Assembly: GCA_036850595.1 (NCBI GenBank)
Contig: CM072151.1
Span: 15,043,307-15,107,306, forward strand
Source of the DNA: Rhyacichthys aspro
Lineage: Eukaryota > Chordata > Actinopteri > Gobiiformes > Rhyacichthyidae
Length of the DNA stretch: 64,000 bases
Direction: 5' to 3'
The position numbers were made by a program, and so were the translations under genes. Positions 46,590-57,092 of the stretch are shown one piece after another. The notes under the pieces were generated by a model. It did not search any database. It saw only the letters and a list, made by a program, of their open reading frames with translations, and had not been told where the DNA came from. Each line of letters starts with the position of its first letter. The stretch's first letter is position 1.

Positions 46590-46624
46590 CCCGGGCCGAG
46601 AGAACCACTCCCTCACGGCCCGGG
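46590..46624. other. GC-rich 9-bp palindrome stem-loop
   Basis: CCCGGGCCG (46590-46598) and CGGCCCGGG (46616-46624) are exact reverse complements separated by 17 nt. The surroundings are A/T-rich with TAATTAG sites at about 46660 and 46731, so the GC island is conspicuous. Confidence 0.7.
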
Positions 46625-47445
46625 CTCATCCTCACCTCGCTTTTCTCCCCCTTGCCGCCTAATTAGAAACTCTGTATGCATCCAAACAGATTTAAACCCC
46701 TCACTCATTAACCACAGTCTTATCCTTTGTAATTAGCTGTTGCTTGTGTTGGGGTATATTGGGGTGGGAGAAGTTGGTGGAAGGCGGGGGGTGTTGAGGA
46801 ATAGGTGGGGGTCAGATTTCATTGGGGCCTTAAGGCTAAATCCATACATGACAAACCTCTTTTGAGTTGAAGGGAGCTTAGTGTGTCTGTGCATGTTTTT
46901 ATGTTTGCGTCTAGGGCACGTGCTTGAAGAGGATAGGCGGCTTAAAGGTGGTGCATACGGACTGGGGAGGGTCCACCACCCACGCTCAGGGCCTCTGTGA
47001 TGGGGGTTCTCACGCACACATGCAGGCATGTCTCCACTGAATGGTACAGGTCCACAGCCACAGATATCAATGCTATTTGAACTAAACTCTCAAAACCTAG
47101 ACGTGTTTCCATTGGTTGTCGTTGGGAGTAAATCCTTTTGTATGACGCTGTAAAAAGAGAGGGAAATATAGCCATATACTGCTTCAATAAACATTTTACT
47201 GGTTTATTTAGTTCTTTCATGTTGATACGATGACTATATGAAGATTATCTGTCAACAAGCTGCAGTGATCAAACCAGCCGAGGGTTTACCAAAGAACAAT
47301 GTACGCTTTTCATATTCATTTACTTAAAGGTAACTTATTCATACTCACCTGACCCTAGCGAGGCATACATGCGTTGGTTTTGTGGGGCTACAATCATCGA
47401 GACAGATTTGATCCCCCTCTAGTGCAGGCCTCAAGCACTCTAAGG

Positions 47446-48150
47446 CAAGGGTGTCCAAACTTTTGGCAAAGAAGGCCACATTTGATGAGAGGAAAATCAC
47501 CAGGGGCCGACAGTCTCTTCTGGTTGTATTCTTATTCCACAAGTACAGGTTTAAGTTGAATGTGAACATGTTTGAATTGGATTTGAACAGTTTTTAGTTG
47601 GGTTTAAACAGGTTTCAGTTGGATTTAAACAGAATTGAATTGGATTTGAACATGTTATCTTTGGATTTGAACAGGTTTTGATTGGGTCTGAGCAGGTTTT
47701 TGTTGGATTTTAACTGGTTTTAATTGGATTTGAACAAGTTGTAGTTGGTTTTAAACATGTTTTAGTTGGATCAGAACAGATTTTAGTTGGATTTGAATAG
47801 TTTTAGTTGGGTTTGAACAGGTTTTAGATGGATGTAAACAGTTTTTAGTTGAATTTGAACAGTTTTTAGTTGGGTTTAAACAGGTTTCAGTTGGATTTAA
47901 GCAGAATTTAATTGGATTTGAACATGTTATCTTTGGATTTGAACAGTTTTTACTTGGGTCTGAACAAGTTTAAGTTGGATATGTACAGGTTTTAATTGGA
48001 TTTGAACAGATTTAAGTCAGGTATACCCCTGTTTATATTAAGGTGCTGATGTTGGTGTCATAAACAATACCTTTTATTGCTGAAGCTGAGGGCCACATAA
48101 AATCTCACCTTGTGCCATGATTTGCCCCCGAGCCTGACTTTGGACATGGA
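47446..48150. mobile_element. hAT-like non-autonomous element filled with 21-bp minisatellite
   Basis: The left end CAAGGGTGTCCAAACTTTTG and a nearby 'AAGGCCACATTTGA' are typical of fish hAT-type elements. The right end has GAGGGCCACATAAAATCTCAC and a partial inverted copy CTTTGGACATGG. About 22 units of TTGGATTTGAACAGGTTTTAG fill 47545-48020. The right boundary is approximate and no clean target duplication is seen. Confidence 0.6.
47545..48020 (+). repeat. 21-bp minisatellite (TTGGATTTGAACAGGTTTTAG type)
   Basis: Roughly 22 diverged units with a 21-bp period, occasionally slipped by one or two bases. The orientation is opposite to the arrays at 53.7 and 56.5 kb. Confidence 0.85.
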
Positions 48151-51100
48151 CTCGGCAATCCACAGCTGATCTAAAGGCAATTATATACAGATTATAAAGA
48201 CATAGACGAACTTGGTAACGATACTTTAATAACTTCGAGGGTGCATTCAATGATGTAATGGTGCACTTGTTTTGATAGATACTGAGAGAAAGGAAGTGTA
48301 ATTGCTGTATCTGATTTTATTGCCATTTCTAGGACGCATGCTGTAATTCACCACTAAAGGTCAGAGTGCGGAGATGGATGTTAACAGTTGGGTTATATTA
48401 AATAAAAAGTAAGAATGACCTATTGAAGGGACACTGATTAATGATGTCGTACAGTGTAGTCTAATTCCATAGATTGTTAAAGTGGTATTTAAAGCACACT
48501 TTTTTGTTTTTTGTTTTAATGAAAACTACAAGCCTACAGCCCATTCTCATTTGTTTGAAAGCAGTGGTGTTTGAACAGTTTCACCAAACATTATAACTCT
48601 TGAGGAAGTTTGTCAGAATCATTTTACTAATAATCCATCTGACTCCTACTGGCTCCAAAAATGACTCATGTTTTGTCTTGATTATAAAACACATCTTGCA
48701 TTAACCAGCCTAACATGATTAACGCCTAGCTCCTTGCACCACGCAGGCCTAACCCATGCAGTATTTCTCTTCGAGCTGTATTTGACTCAGTGTGTTGTCA
48801 GGCCTGTGGTGTGATGCATCTAAATTACCGTCAATGCCATTTTATGCTTCCTGTCGCGGGGCAGTGCCTGTGTCAGAGATGTGGGCCGACAAAGGAGCCT
48901 TGAGTGACACATCAGCAGCCCTCCAGTAGATACCACAGAGTGTGATCCAATTGTCCATGGTGGGATCAGTGGATCATCCGGGACCCTCCTGCTAGGCCGC
49001 CCTCCCTTCCACTGCCCCCAGATCAGCGTGGTGCCTCTGGTCCAATTGGGGGGGTCCGTGATCAATAGGGATTTGGTGTGTTTGATTGTCTGTGGGTATT
49101 CAGAGTGTGTTTTCCCAGTGTCTGTGAGTCTGTTTAAGTGAAGGGGGGAGGGAGGGACAAGTGTCTGGGTCCAGGGCTGTGCTTGTGACTGATAGGGTGG
49201 CGGGCCCCTTCGTGTGGGGGCCCAGGGGACCGGCTGCGTATTGGCGGACCGTGCAGAGAGCCTTTCTGTTGCCCCATCGATCCCAACATGTCAATTAGAC
49301 AGACTCAAATAAATGTGTCGTGGAGCTCAGCGGGCCTCAGTATGCACCGGCTCCATGTAAACGACACCCACACATCAGGCTCCGTGACACCGGAGCCGAC
49401 ACACTACTGAGGGCCTTCTGCCTCAACATTGACTGAGAGCCTTTCCGTTGCACAGATTGTTTTTCACTTTGACCCCAGCCTTTGCTCCAGAGCAGTCTCA
49501 CAGACTTCAGAGGTGAGTTACCTCTGACTTTCCCTTTGATTTCTCTGAAACACAGCTACCAGTTGCAAAAGTGAAAGAAGGGGCATTTTCTCTAGAACTG
49601 GTTTTAGTTTTGGGACAAAAAGTTAGTTTTGTGTTTTTCTGTAGAATAGCAGAGCATTTTGCAAAAATGAATGTACATTTCCTCTTACTGCAAAGACCGA
49701 GAATAATCTTTATTAAAATAGATGCATGCTTGAAGTTGACAAACCAGTATAATGTTCCTTGGTGGATATTAAAGTACTTGTTTAGACTGCCAGTAAAGTA
49801 AGTCACTGAACTTAAGTACAGTGGGATAACAACGCTGAGCAAACAATAAAAAAACTATATATTATTCAAAACATATTCAAAAAAGGTTTTAAATGAGAAG
49901 ATTAGACATTTGTTATATTTGCTAAATCCAAACTGTTATTCATATTCCTATAAAGGGTCACATGCCAATGATAATGGCACAAAGGCCCTGTTTGTCTGTG
50001 TAATACATGTCATTTCTCCTGTTGTTAGTGGCAAGAGTTGTTCTGTTTTATTCAGCTCAGTTAATTTTAGATGTAGACATTTATTTTTTCACATTTCTTT
50101 TTTATAACCACATAGGTCCTTACATAATGGTTTTGTCATCCACATAAACACAGCATTATGCAGCCTTTTATGCTTGGTTCATGCGTATCATATACTTTAC
50201 TGCACACATTCTGTGTTTTGTATTATTTTAAGGTTGAAAAACACAGTCCTTTCTTCCTTGTGAAGAGATGGATGGTCTCAACCACAGACACACATATAGA
50301 TACAAATAGTCATTTGAAGAGCTTGGATGAGACTATAAAATTGACCATGTCCAAACAAGTCCTCCATTATAGAGATAGATTGGGGGTGAAAGCTCTCGAA
50401 TATAATGATGGGCAGAAGTGAGTGACCCCCTGACTGCAGGTGATAAACTGATACTACGTCTGTCTCTGGCCCTCACTCCATCACCAGTACTGCCCATAGT
50501 GCTCCATATTCACTCCCCCACCCCACCGCGCGCCTCGTTTCCTTAAACCCAACCCTTCACGCCTCCTTCCCTTGAGCAGGCACCCCTGTGTGAAGACCCC
50601 CGCCCTATCCTCCTCCAATCCCCCTTTTACTGGCCTCATGCACTGATCAGTGGGATTTACTGTGCACTCGTCCACAGTTCTCAGCCGGTCACACACGCCC
50701 TCTGGGTCGATCCAGGTCGAATTCAATTTGTAAGATATTACGTATTGATCCCCTGTGCTCCATTCTGGCCCCCACCCTCTAAGCGCGGCCCTGGCAGGGG
50801 CTCATTGACCCGCGTGCATCATTCCTTGAATCATCATCATCATCAGAAGAGGAGTGTGGCAATCTGAGCTAGTATCAAGGTGCGGCCTTAGGCTCTAAGT
50901 GGTGACCCTCGGTTACATCTGCTGGGCCTGATCTTCTATGTGACAGTGTACTTTATCGTAGGAATGCTCCTCTAATGATGCTTGCGCTGAAAAAATACCG
51001 TCCAAATGTCTTGTGACAGTTTTGTCAATACCCAGGAGCCCACTTTTATGAAAACATGTCAGCTTGAAATGTTTGCACCGGTTGCATCTCTAAAGTGGTT

Positions 51101-52340
51101 TGGAAACATCTTCCAATTCAGGTCATGTTTAAATCTTCTTTCACACATTTACATATCTTTTTTAATGATAAACAGACCCCCCATAGTGCTCCAATAACCA
51201 TCACTTTTAACCATTTAGCTTAGCCAACAGGCTTTAAATCTTTCAGATCAATAGTTGCTCCCCAGTCTCTTCATCAAACCCACAAGTAAATAATTCAAAT
51301 GAGATAGTTAAGCCCCTTGGAGTATAAATTGTGCGGGAAAAAAAATCTCATTGTGATTTGGAAGTGCGATTTACGGGCATAACATTCACCGCGGTGGACA
51401 GGGGGGCACCGGGAAAGAGAGGGTGTACATAAATTTGCAGGTTAAATCAATGGCGGCTTTGACTGTATAAATTGCGATCTGAAAAGCTTTTATGACGTTC
51501 ATATTACATTAACATCAAATATTCAAGAGGCTGCAGATCACTTTCCCATTAGGCAGATCGCCGCGTTGCACTGTCGTCAAAACAGAGCCATAACCACACG
51601 AGGCGCATAAACACACCAGAGTAAGCGTAAGCGAAAAACCTCAAACTCTGAATTCCTGTGTTAAAGGGGCAACACCAGCGCTGAGCGAGTGACTGAGTGA
51701 GCGGTGCACAAACAGCCGAGCGGAGGCCTTGCATGGCTGCCACAGATAAGAGAAATAAGGTCACATGCTAACAGGGGAGAAAGCGCAACGCCAAGGTGAG
51801 CAATGGCTATGACATTTCACAAACTAGGCTAATTCCCCAGAAAATGTACAAAGGGCACGTTGCACATTATTGCATCACGACGGTGATCATGTTGGAAGCA
51901 TATCAGAGTCACTTGTGTTCCTGTGCTGCTCGTTTGTTTTTCTCTTCCATGTGGCCGATAAAGTATTCTGTCAAAGAGATGTAAAGCTCCCACAAGAAAG
52001 TCATATTGTTGCTCAATTTAGCTCACCTCACGCTGCGTATCACAACCACGAGGCTCACTGAACGGAACATTGGCAGTTCCTATAAAAGACACAATATGAT
52101 GAATGCTTTATGAGAGAAAATTTAAGTATGGTGGCCCAGAAGGATCAAGGAAATACAAAATGGCACATATACAACTCACATGTATAGCTTTGACCAGTGC
52201 AATATGTTTTCCAGTTGCACCTTTAAAGTTTCTTTATACTTTTTATATTCTATATTTAAAACTTTGTTCTAAAGTCTCTATATATATTTTCTGCATGCTC
52301 TCTTTATATATTTTTAAGACTGTTTTTGCAGAGTTTTTGC

Positions 52341-52390
52341 TGTCACATGTGAATTTCCCCATTGTGGGATCAAAAAAGTCTAATCTAAAT
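52341..52390 (+). mobile_element. 3' tail of a fish non-LTR retrotransposon or SINE
   Basis: GTGAATTTCCCCATTGTGGG followed by ATCAAAAAAGTCTAATCTAA matches the widespread fish retroposon tail (consensus-like GAATTTCCCC..TGTGGGA..AATAAAG, then short TCTAA-type repeats). Only the tail is recognised. Upstream sequence is T-rich and uninformative. Confidence 0.6.
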
Positions 52391-53636
52391 TCAACAAATG
52401 TTTCTTCAGTTATTTGATCTACAACGTTAGCAGGTAGAAAAAACGCCTTCCCCAATTATAATCAATTAATAGTGTGAAGACTTATTAAAATGTAAAAACG
52501 TACTGAGCCATTCAAAAGGATCTTCAGCCCAATTAGGAATCGCATTTTTGTTTCTTTTATTACTCATTTATGAAGCGTTTCAACAACCAAGTCCCGAACT
52601 ATTTATAAATCCATTTACACTGGCCTCATTGTAAAGAGTTAAATGGTCCTCTGTGTTGTCCACACGCTTGACAGAATTCTTTGTCTCACTCTGAGGACAT
52701 GAGGGACTGGCCGTCCTCTCTCCGTCCTGTCATGTGTCTGTGCATTGTGTGCTTGGAACAGACAGCAGACAGTCACAAAGTCCCCGCGGGGCCCACTGTG
52801 GGACGGCTCTGTGGAGTTTCCTCGTCAGCGTGTGGGATTCCCTTTGTTTACCCTGGGCTTCCTGTCCCAGCGAGGAAGCGTGAAGCGGCCCGACTCCTCT
52901 GGCAGGAAACATGAGCTGGCTCTGCTTTGTGACTCAGATGGTGACCTTCAGCCAAACCTTCCTCGCACGGCTGTTTTAGAAATGCCCAGGGGGGAAATGG
53001 AAACACTTAAGTGCTTAGTCTGCAGTGAGTCTGTTGCCAAGGCCCTTAAACAATACCAGTCAATTTGTACATCTGTATAAAACAACACATGACTGTCTGG
53101 AATCACTGTCTGTACTCAGGAGTGGACTGAGCGAGCTGTGGCTAGTGGGGAATCTCATGCTGAAATGGGGCCTGGCTCCAAGATGCCTGTCTCCTATTGA
53201 CTCCCTTTCAAAGAACATTACAGAATACAATATATTTCACGATTATCACTCCAGTCTATTTGTCTTTATTTAAACAGTATCTCTTATGGGGGTCACTGTG
53301 GTCAACAGCCATTAGCTTTGAAGATGCCTCTTACCCCTTTCATGCTACTTTCTGTTATCTTATCCCATCTCAGTCAGTCTTGTGTCCCATTTTAATGCAC
53401 ACAACCTCTCTAAGCAAAAAAACTATATACTACTGTGTATATGCCTCATACATACTGTTTCCATTTCCAGTGATGCCGAGCAGTCTGATTTATCCACAAG
53501 CTGTCTCACCTATTATTACCTCCCATTGTGGAAAAAGATTACTTTGCAACCCCATGTACCTTTCAGGACACGACGAGATGGACGAAAGACAGAAATATGA
53601 AATATATATTACAAAAGCAAGATCCACACCGTAAAG

Positions 53637-54634
53637 CACATGTCAAACTAACAAAATGCAGCCCTTTGTAATGTTTTATGTGGCCCGTTAATACATTTAG
53701 AAGGTGATATTTTTGACACTAGGTTTTAGTTGGATTTGAACATTTAGATGGATTTGATTTTTAAATAAATCAATATTATATCAATCAAGATAAATAAAGT
53801 CTGTTCAAATCCAGCTACACCCTGTTGAAATCTGACTAAAATCTGTTGAAATCTGACTAAAATCTGTTGAAATCTGACTAAAACCTGTTGAATTCTGACT
53901 AAAATCTATCCAAATCTGACTAAAATCTGTCCAAATCAATCTAAAAACTGTTAAAATCCATATAAAACCTGTTCAGATCCAACTAAAACCTGTTCAGATT
54001 CAACTTAAACCTGTCCAAATCTGACTAAAATCTGTCCAAATCCATCTAAAAAGTGTTCAAAGCCATCTAAAACCTGTTCAGATCCAAATAAACCCTGTTC
54101 AGATCCAACTAAAACCTGTTCAGATTCAACTAAAACCTGTTCAAATCCATCTTAAACCTATTCAGATCCAACTAAAACCTGTTCAAATCTGACTAAAACC
54201 TATTCAGATCCAACTAAAACCTGTTCAAATCTGACTAAAACCTGTGCAAATCCATCTAAAACCTGTCTAAACTAAAATCTGTCCAAATCCATCTAAAAAG
54301 TGTTCAAATCCATCTAAAACCTGTTCAGATCCAGCTAAAACCTGTTCAGATTTAACTAAAATCTGTCCAAATCCATCTAAAAAGTGTTCAAATCCATCTA
54401 AAACCTGTTCAGATCCAACTAAAACCTGTTCAAATCTGACTAAAACCTGTTCAAATCCATCTAAAACCTGTTTCCATAAAAGTAGGAAATTATTATTTTT
54501 CGATAACTTTTGTAAGACTCAAATAAAGATGAAATCTCACATTCAAAATTGAATAAAAGCTTCCAAATCTTTGACCCCTGAAAGATTCTGATTAACTTTT
54601 ACATCCCCTCACCGCTTTGAGTTTGACACCACTG
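53637..54634. mobile_element. hAT-like non-autonomous element with 8-bp target duplication
   Basis: The element is flanked by the direct repeat CCGTAAAG at 53629-53636 and 54635-54642, an exact 8-bp target-site duplication as made by hAT transposases. The right end GAGTTTGACACCACTG and the left end CACATGTCAAACT are inverted copies apart from a small deletion. 'AATGCAGCCCTTTG' and 'GTGGCCCG' near the left end are typical of these elements. The interior, 53720-54475, is a 21-bp minisatellite. There is no transposase. Confidence 0.8.
53720..54475 (-). repeat. 21-bp minisatellite (ACCTGTTCAAATCCAACTAAA type)
   Basis: About 36 units with a 21-bp period inside the hAT-like element. Sub-variants (CAGATCCAACTAAAA, CAAATCTGACTAAAA, CAAATCCATCTAAAA) alternate in higher-order blocks, showing recent internal duplication. 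It reads as the reverse complement of the 47.5 kb array. Confidence 0.9.
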
Positions 54635-54642
54635 CCGTAAAG

Positions 54643-56490
54643 CTTTACCAAAGATATTAGTAATACAAGCTAGAGCTATTTGTGACTGTCATAGTTGTCC
54701 CTTTGAAACAGATCTGTAACAATTTTTAAAGTCTACTTCTGTGCAAAAGACCTTTCTCCTCTTTCAGTTCAACTTCACCAGTTTTACTTCCTCACATACT
54801 AATACACCACACACAAAATCTGCCCCAATTTGTGAAAAACGTTCACTTTTAACTCCACATTTAGCGCCGCAGTGACTTACTTCTAAAGGTTAGCGCTACA
54901 GGCCCCACAGATGTCTCCAGCTCATTAAAGACATAATGACAAACTTCGTCCCCGCGTCATAAGCAGCCCGGCCTGCAGTCGCTGGCAGGCATTACCACAT
55001 AATTCCTCACTAATTTCTCCTTATTCATTTAAAATATTATTGCTTCTTGAAAGTGGCAATTTGTTGCAGTAGTTGTAATAATACTTTCTGGTATTGCCCC
55101 TCAGCTGTGGCAATTTAATGCTTACTTAGCCTTCATTAGAGTGCAGGCTAATTTACCACGTGACAGTTGTGGAAATCGTTGTTATTGGAACAAAAGCACT
55201 GGTACCTCAAATGGACTTTTTTTTTTTATCTTGACGGAGGCATTAGTCATGTTTTATGGCACAATTGGAGTGTAAGTTAGCTTGGCGTCTTGCAAGTTTT
55301 GGGTTAATTTGTCGTGTGATGTATAGCATTACTGTGACTGGGTGGAAAACTTGTAATTACATGACTACTCTCAAAAACCGGAGGCAAAAATGACTGGGGC
55401 CTTGCTCAAATTGTCGTAAAAGGTGTGCTCCGAGGCAAAAGCTGGATTTTTTGGATGATAAACTGTTCTTGTTTTTTAAAAATGCACATCTTTTTTTGCA
55501 AAATTCTGCTAAAAAACACTTGAACCGCCTCCGTATGAGCGCTGTCGGAGCGACGAGTGGCTCGCGTTTGTCTTTCTTTCGTCGTCTCTCTCTCAGAAGA
55601 GCGCTTCCTTCCTTCCTCCCCTCCAGATTTCACATGTGTTTGAGTGCCGTGTCACGCGTCTGGACTACATCAAATGCAGGCGGAAGACGGGGCAGGAACC
55701 TCCGAGCTCTGGCCCGTGGCGTCGCTGCCTATCATCAAAACGTGACCCAGAAAGAGTGGACGGGCTGTCGAGCAGGTGGGGCGGGACTCCAGCCAACATC
55801 CACTCTGCTTTCTGTCAGCCTCTTCCCCCGTTCAGTCTTGTCTGAGGAAACGAGAATATCAAAGTTTATGTCAAGTGCAAATAGTATCTTTATTCATCTG
55901 TGTTCCCGTCTCGCTGCGAGGGCAATTACAAAATACAGCACGCGCCAATTTTCTGAAGGAAAAGGTGATTTTCAGAGGATGAACACAGACTTTCCACTTG
56001 ACCTGAGTATAATTAAAGAGCGTAACAATGAAAGCAGGTTTCTCTCTGTGGTTTCCCCCCTGCAGCTTTTTGACATTTAGCAGAGCTGTCTTTTGACTTA
56101 ATGACTGAATGAAGCAAGAGAAAAGGTGATGTGTGATTGCAGCCTTCGTCCAAACCACAGCAGCCACCCAGCACTGTGTCAAACGTTTCTGCGAAATAGA
56201 AATGTGCTGAGGAGACAAATGAAAGCGACACTAAACATTAAGAGATTTGAGCAAACGTATGATAAGAGATGAGGGTTAGATTGAGAGACTAACTGTTTCT
56301 GTCTCCGGAGAGGTTAAAGACAGGTCATGTAAATGGAGCCAAGCTTTGTCAGAGGTTGGTGTCTGACAGGAAGATCAAATAATGAAAGTGTAACGCACGG
56401 CTCAACTGATTTTTGTTTGCCAAGTGTCAGAGATTGTGACTGTTGTATGCAAAACGGATAAGTCACGCATTTAACTCTGTTCATCTAATA
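54643..56490. other. Non-coding DNA between two hAT-like elements
   Basis: Nothing recognised. A 209-codon + strand ORF at 55451-56080 has no domain resemblance and is overlapped by several other ORFs. I treat it as chance. Confidence 0.5.
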
Positions 56491-57092
56491 CAGTGGTGTC
56501 AAACTCAAAGTGGTGGGGGGCTTGAATAGTGAACCTGTTCAAATTACACTAAAACCTGTTCAAATTCGTCTAAAACCTGTTCAAACCCAACAAAAACTGC
56601 TCAAATCCAACTGAAATCTGTTCAAATTCAACTAAAACACGTTAAAATCCAACTAAAATATGTTGGAATCCATCTAAAACCTGTTTAAATTCAACAAAAA
56701 CCTGTTTAAGTCCATATGAAAGTCGTTCAAATCCAACTAAAACCTGCTCAAATGCAGCTGAAGCCTGGTCAAATCCAACTAAAACCTTTTCAAATCCAAC
56801 TAAAACCTTCTTAAATCCAACTGAAACCTAACTGAATCCAAATAAAACCCATTCAAGTCCATATAAACCAGTTTAAATCCAACTAAAACCTGCTCAAGTC
56901 CAACTAAAACCAGTTCAAATCCAACTTAAACCTGCTGAAATCTAACTAAAACCTTTTCAAATCATATAAAACCTGTTCACATCCAACTAAAACCTAAAAC
57001 TAAAAAACATTACCTACAAAAGTATTGAAGGGCCATATTAAACATTGCAAAGGGCCACATTTGGCCCCTGACCCTTGAGTTTCACATGTGTA
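56491..57092. mobile_element. hAT-like non-autonomous element
   Basis: The left end CAGTGGTGTCAAACTCAAAG is the classic terminus of this fish family. The right end runs GGGCCACATTTGGCCCCTGA, then TTGAGTTTCACATGTGTA. Flanks ATCTAATA (56483-56490) and ATCTACTA (57093-57100) are a probable 8-bp target duplication with one change. The interior is again the 21-bp minisatellite. No coding capacity. Confidence 0.75.
56530..56995 (-). repeat. 21-bp minisatellite (ACCTGTTCAAATCCAACTAAA type)
   Basis: About 22 diverged units inside the element, in the same orientation as the 53.7 kb array but more eroded and without its higher-order blocks. Confidence 0.85.

Larger units (their letters stand above)
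37830..47445. other. Gene-poor DNA downstream of midn
   Basis: No exon with family resemblance is seen on either strand. Notable short features are a full CRE at 45341-45348 and the TG microsatellite. Two AGCTTAGCATTAG-type motifs near 39045-39060 and 39370-39390 suggest an old dispersed fish repeat whose limits I cannot set. Confidence 0.5.

Noticed and set aside
55451..56080. 209-codon + strand ORF
   Set aside because: No family resemblance, no splice or promoter context, and several overlapping ORFs in other frames. It sits between two transposons.
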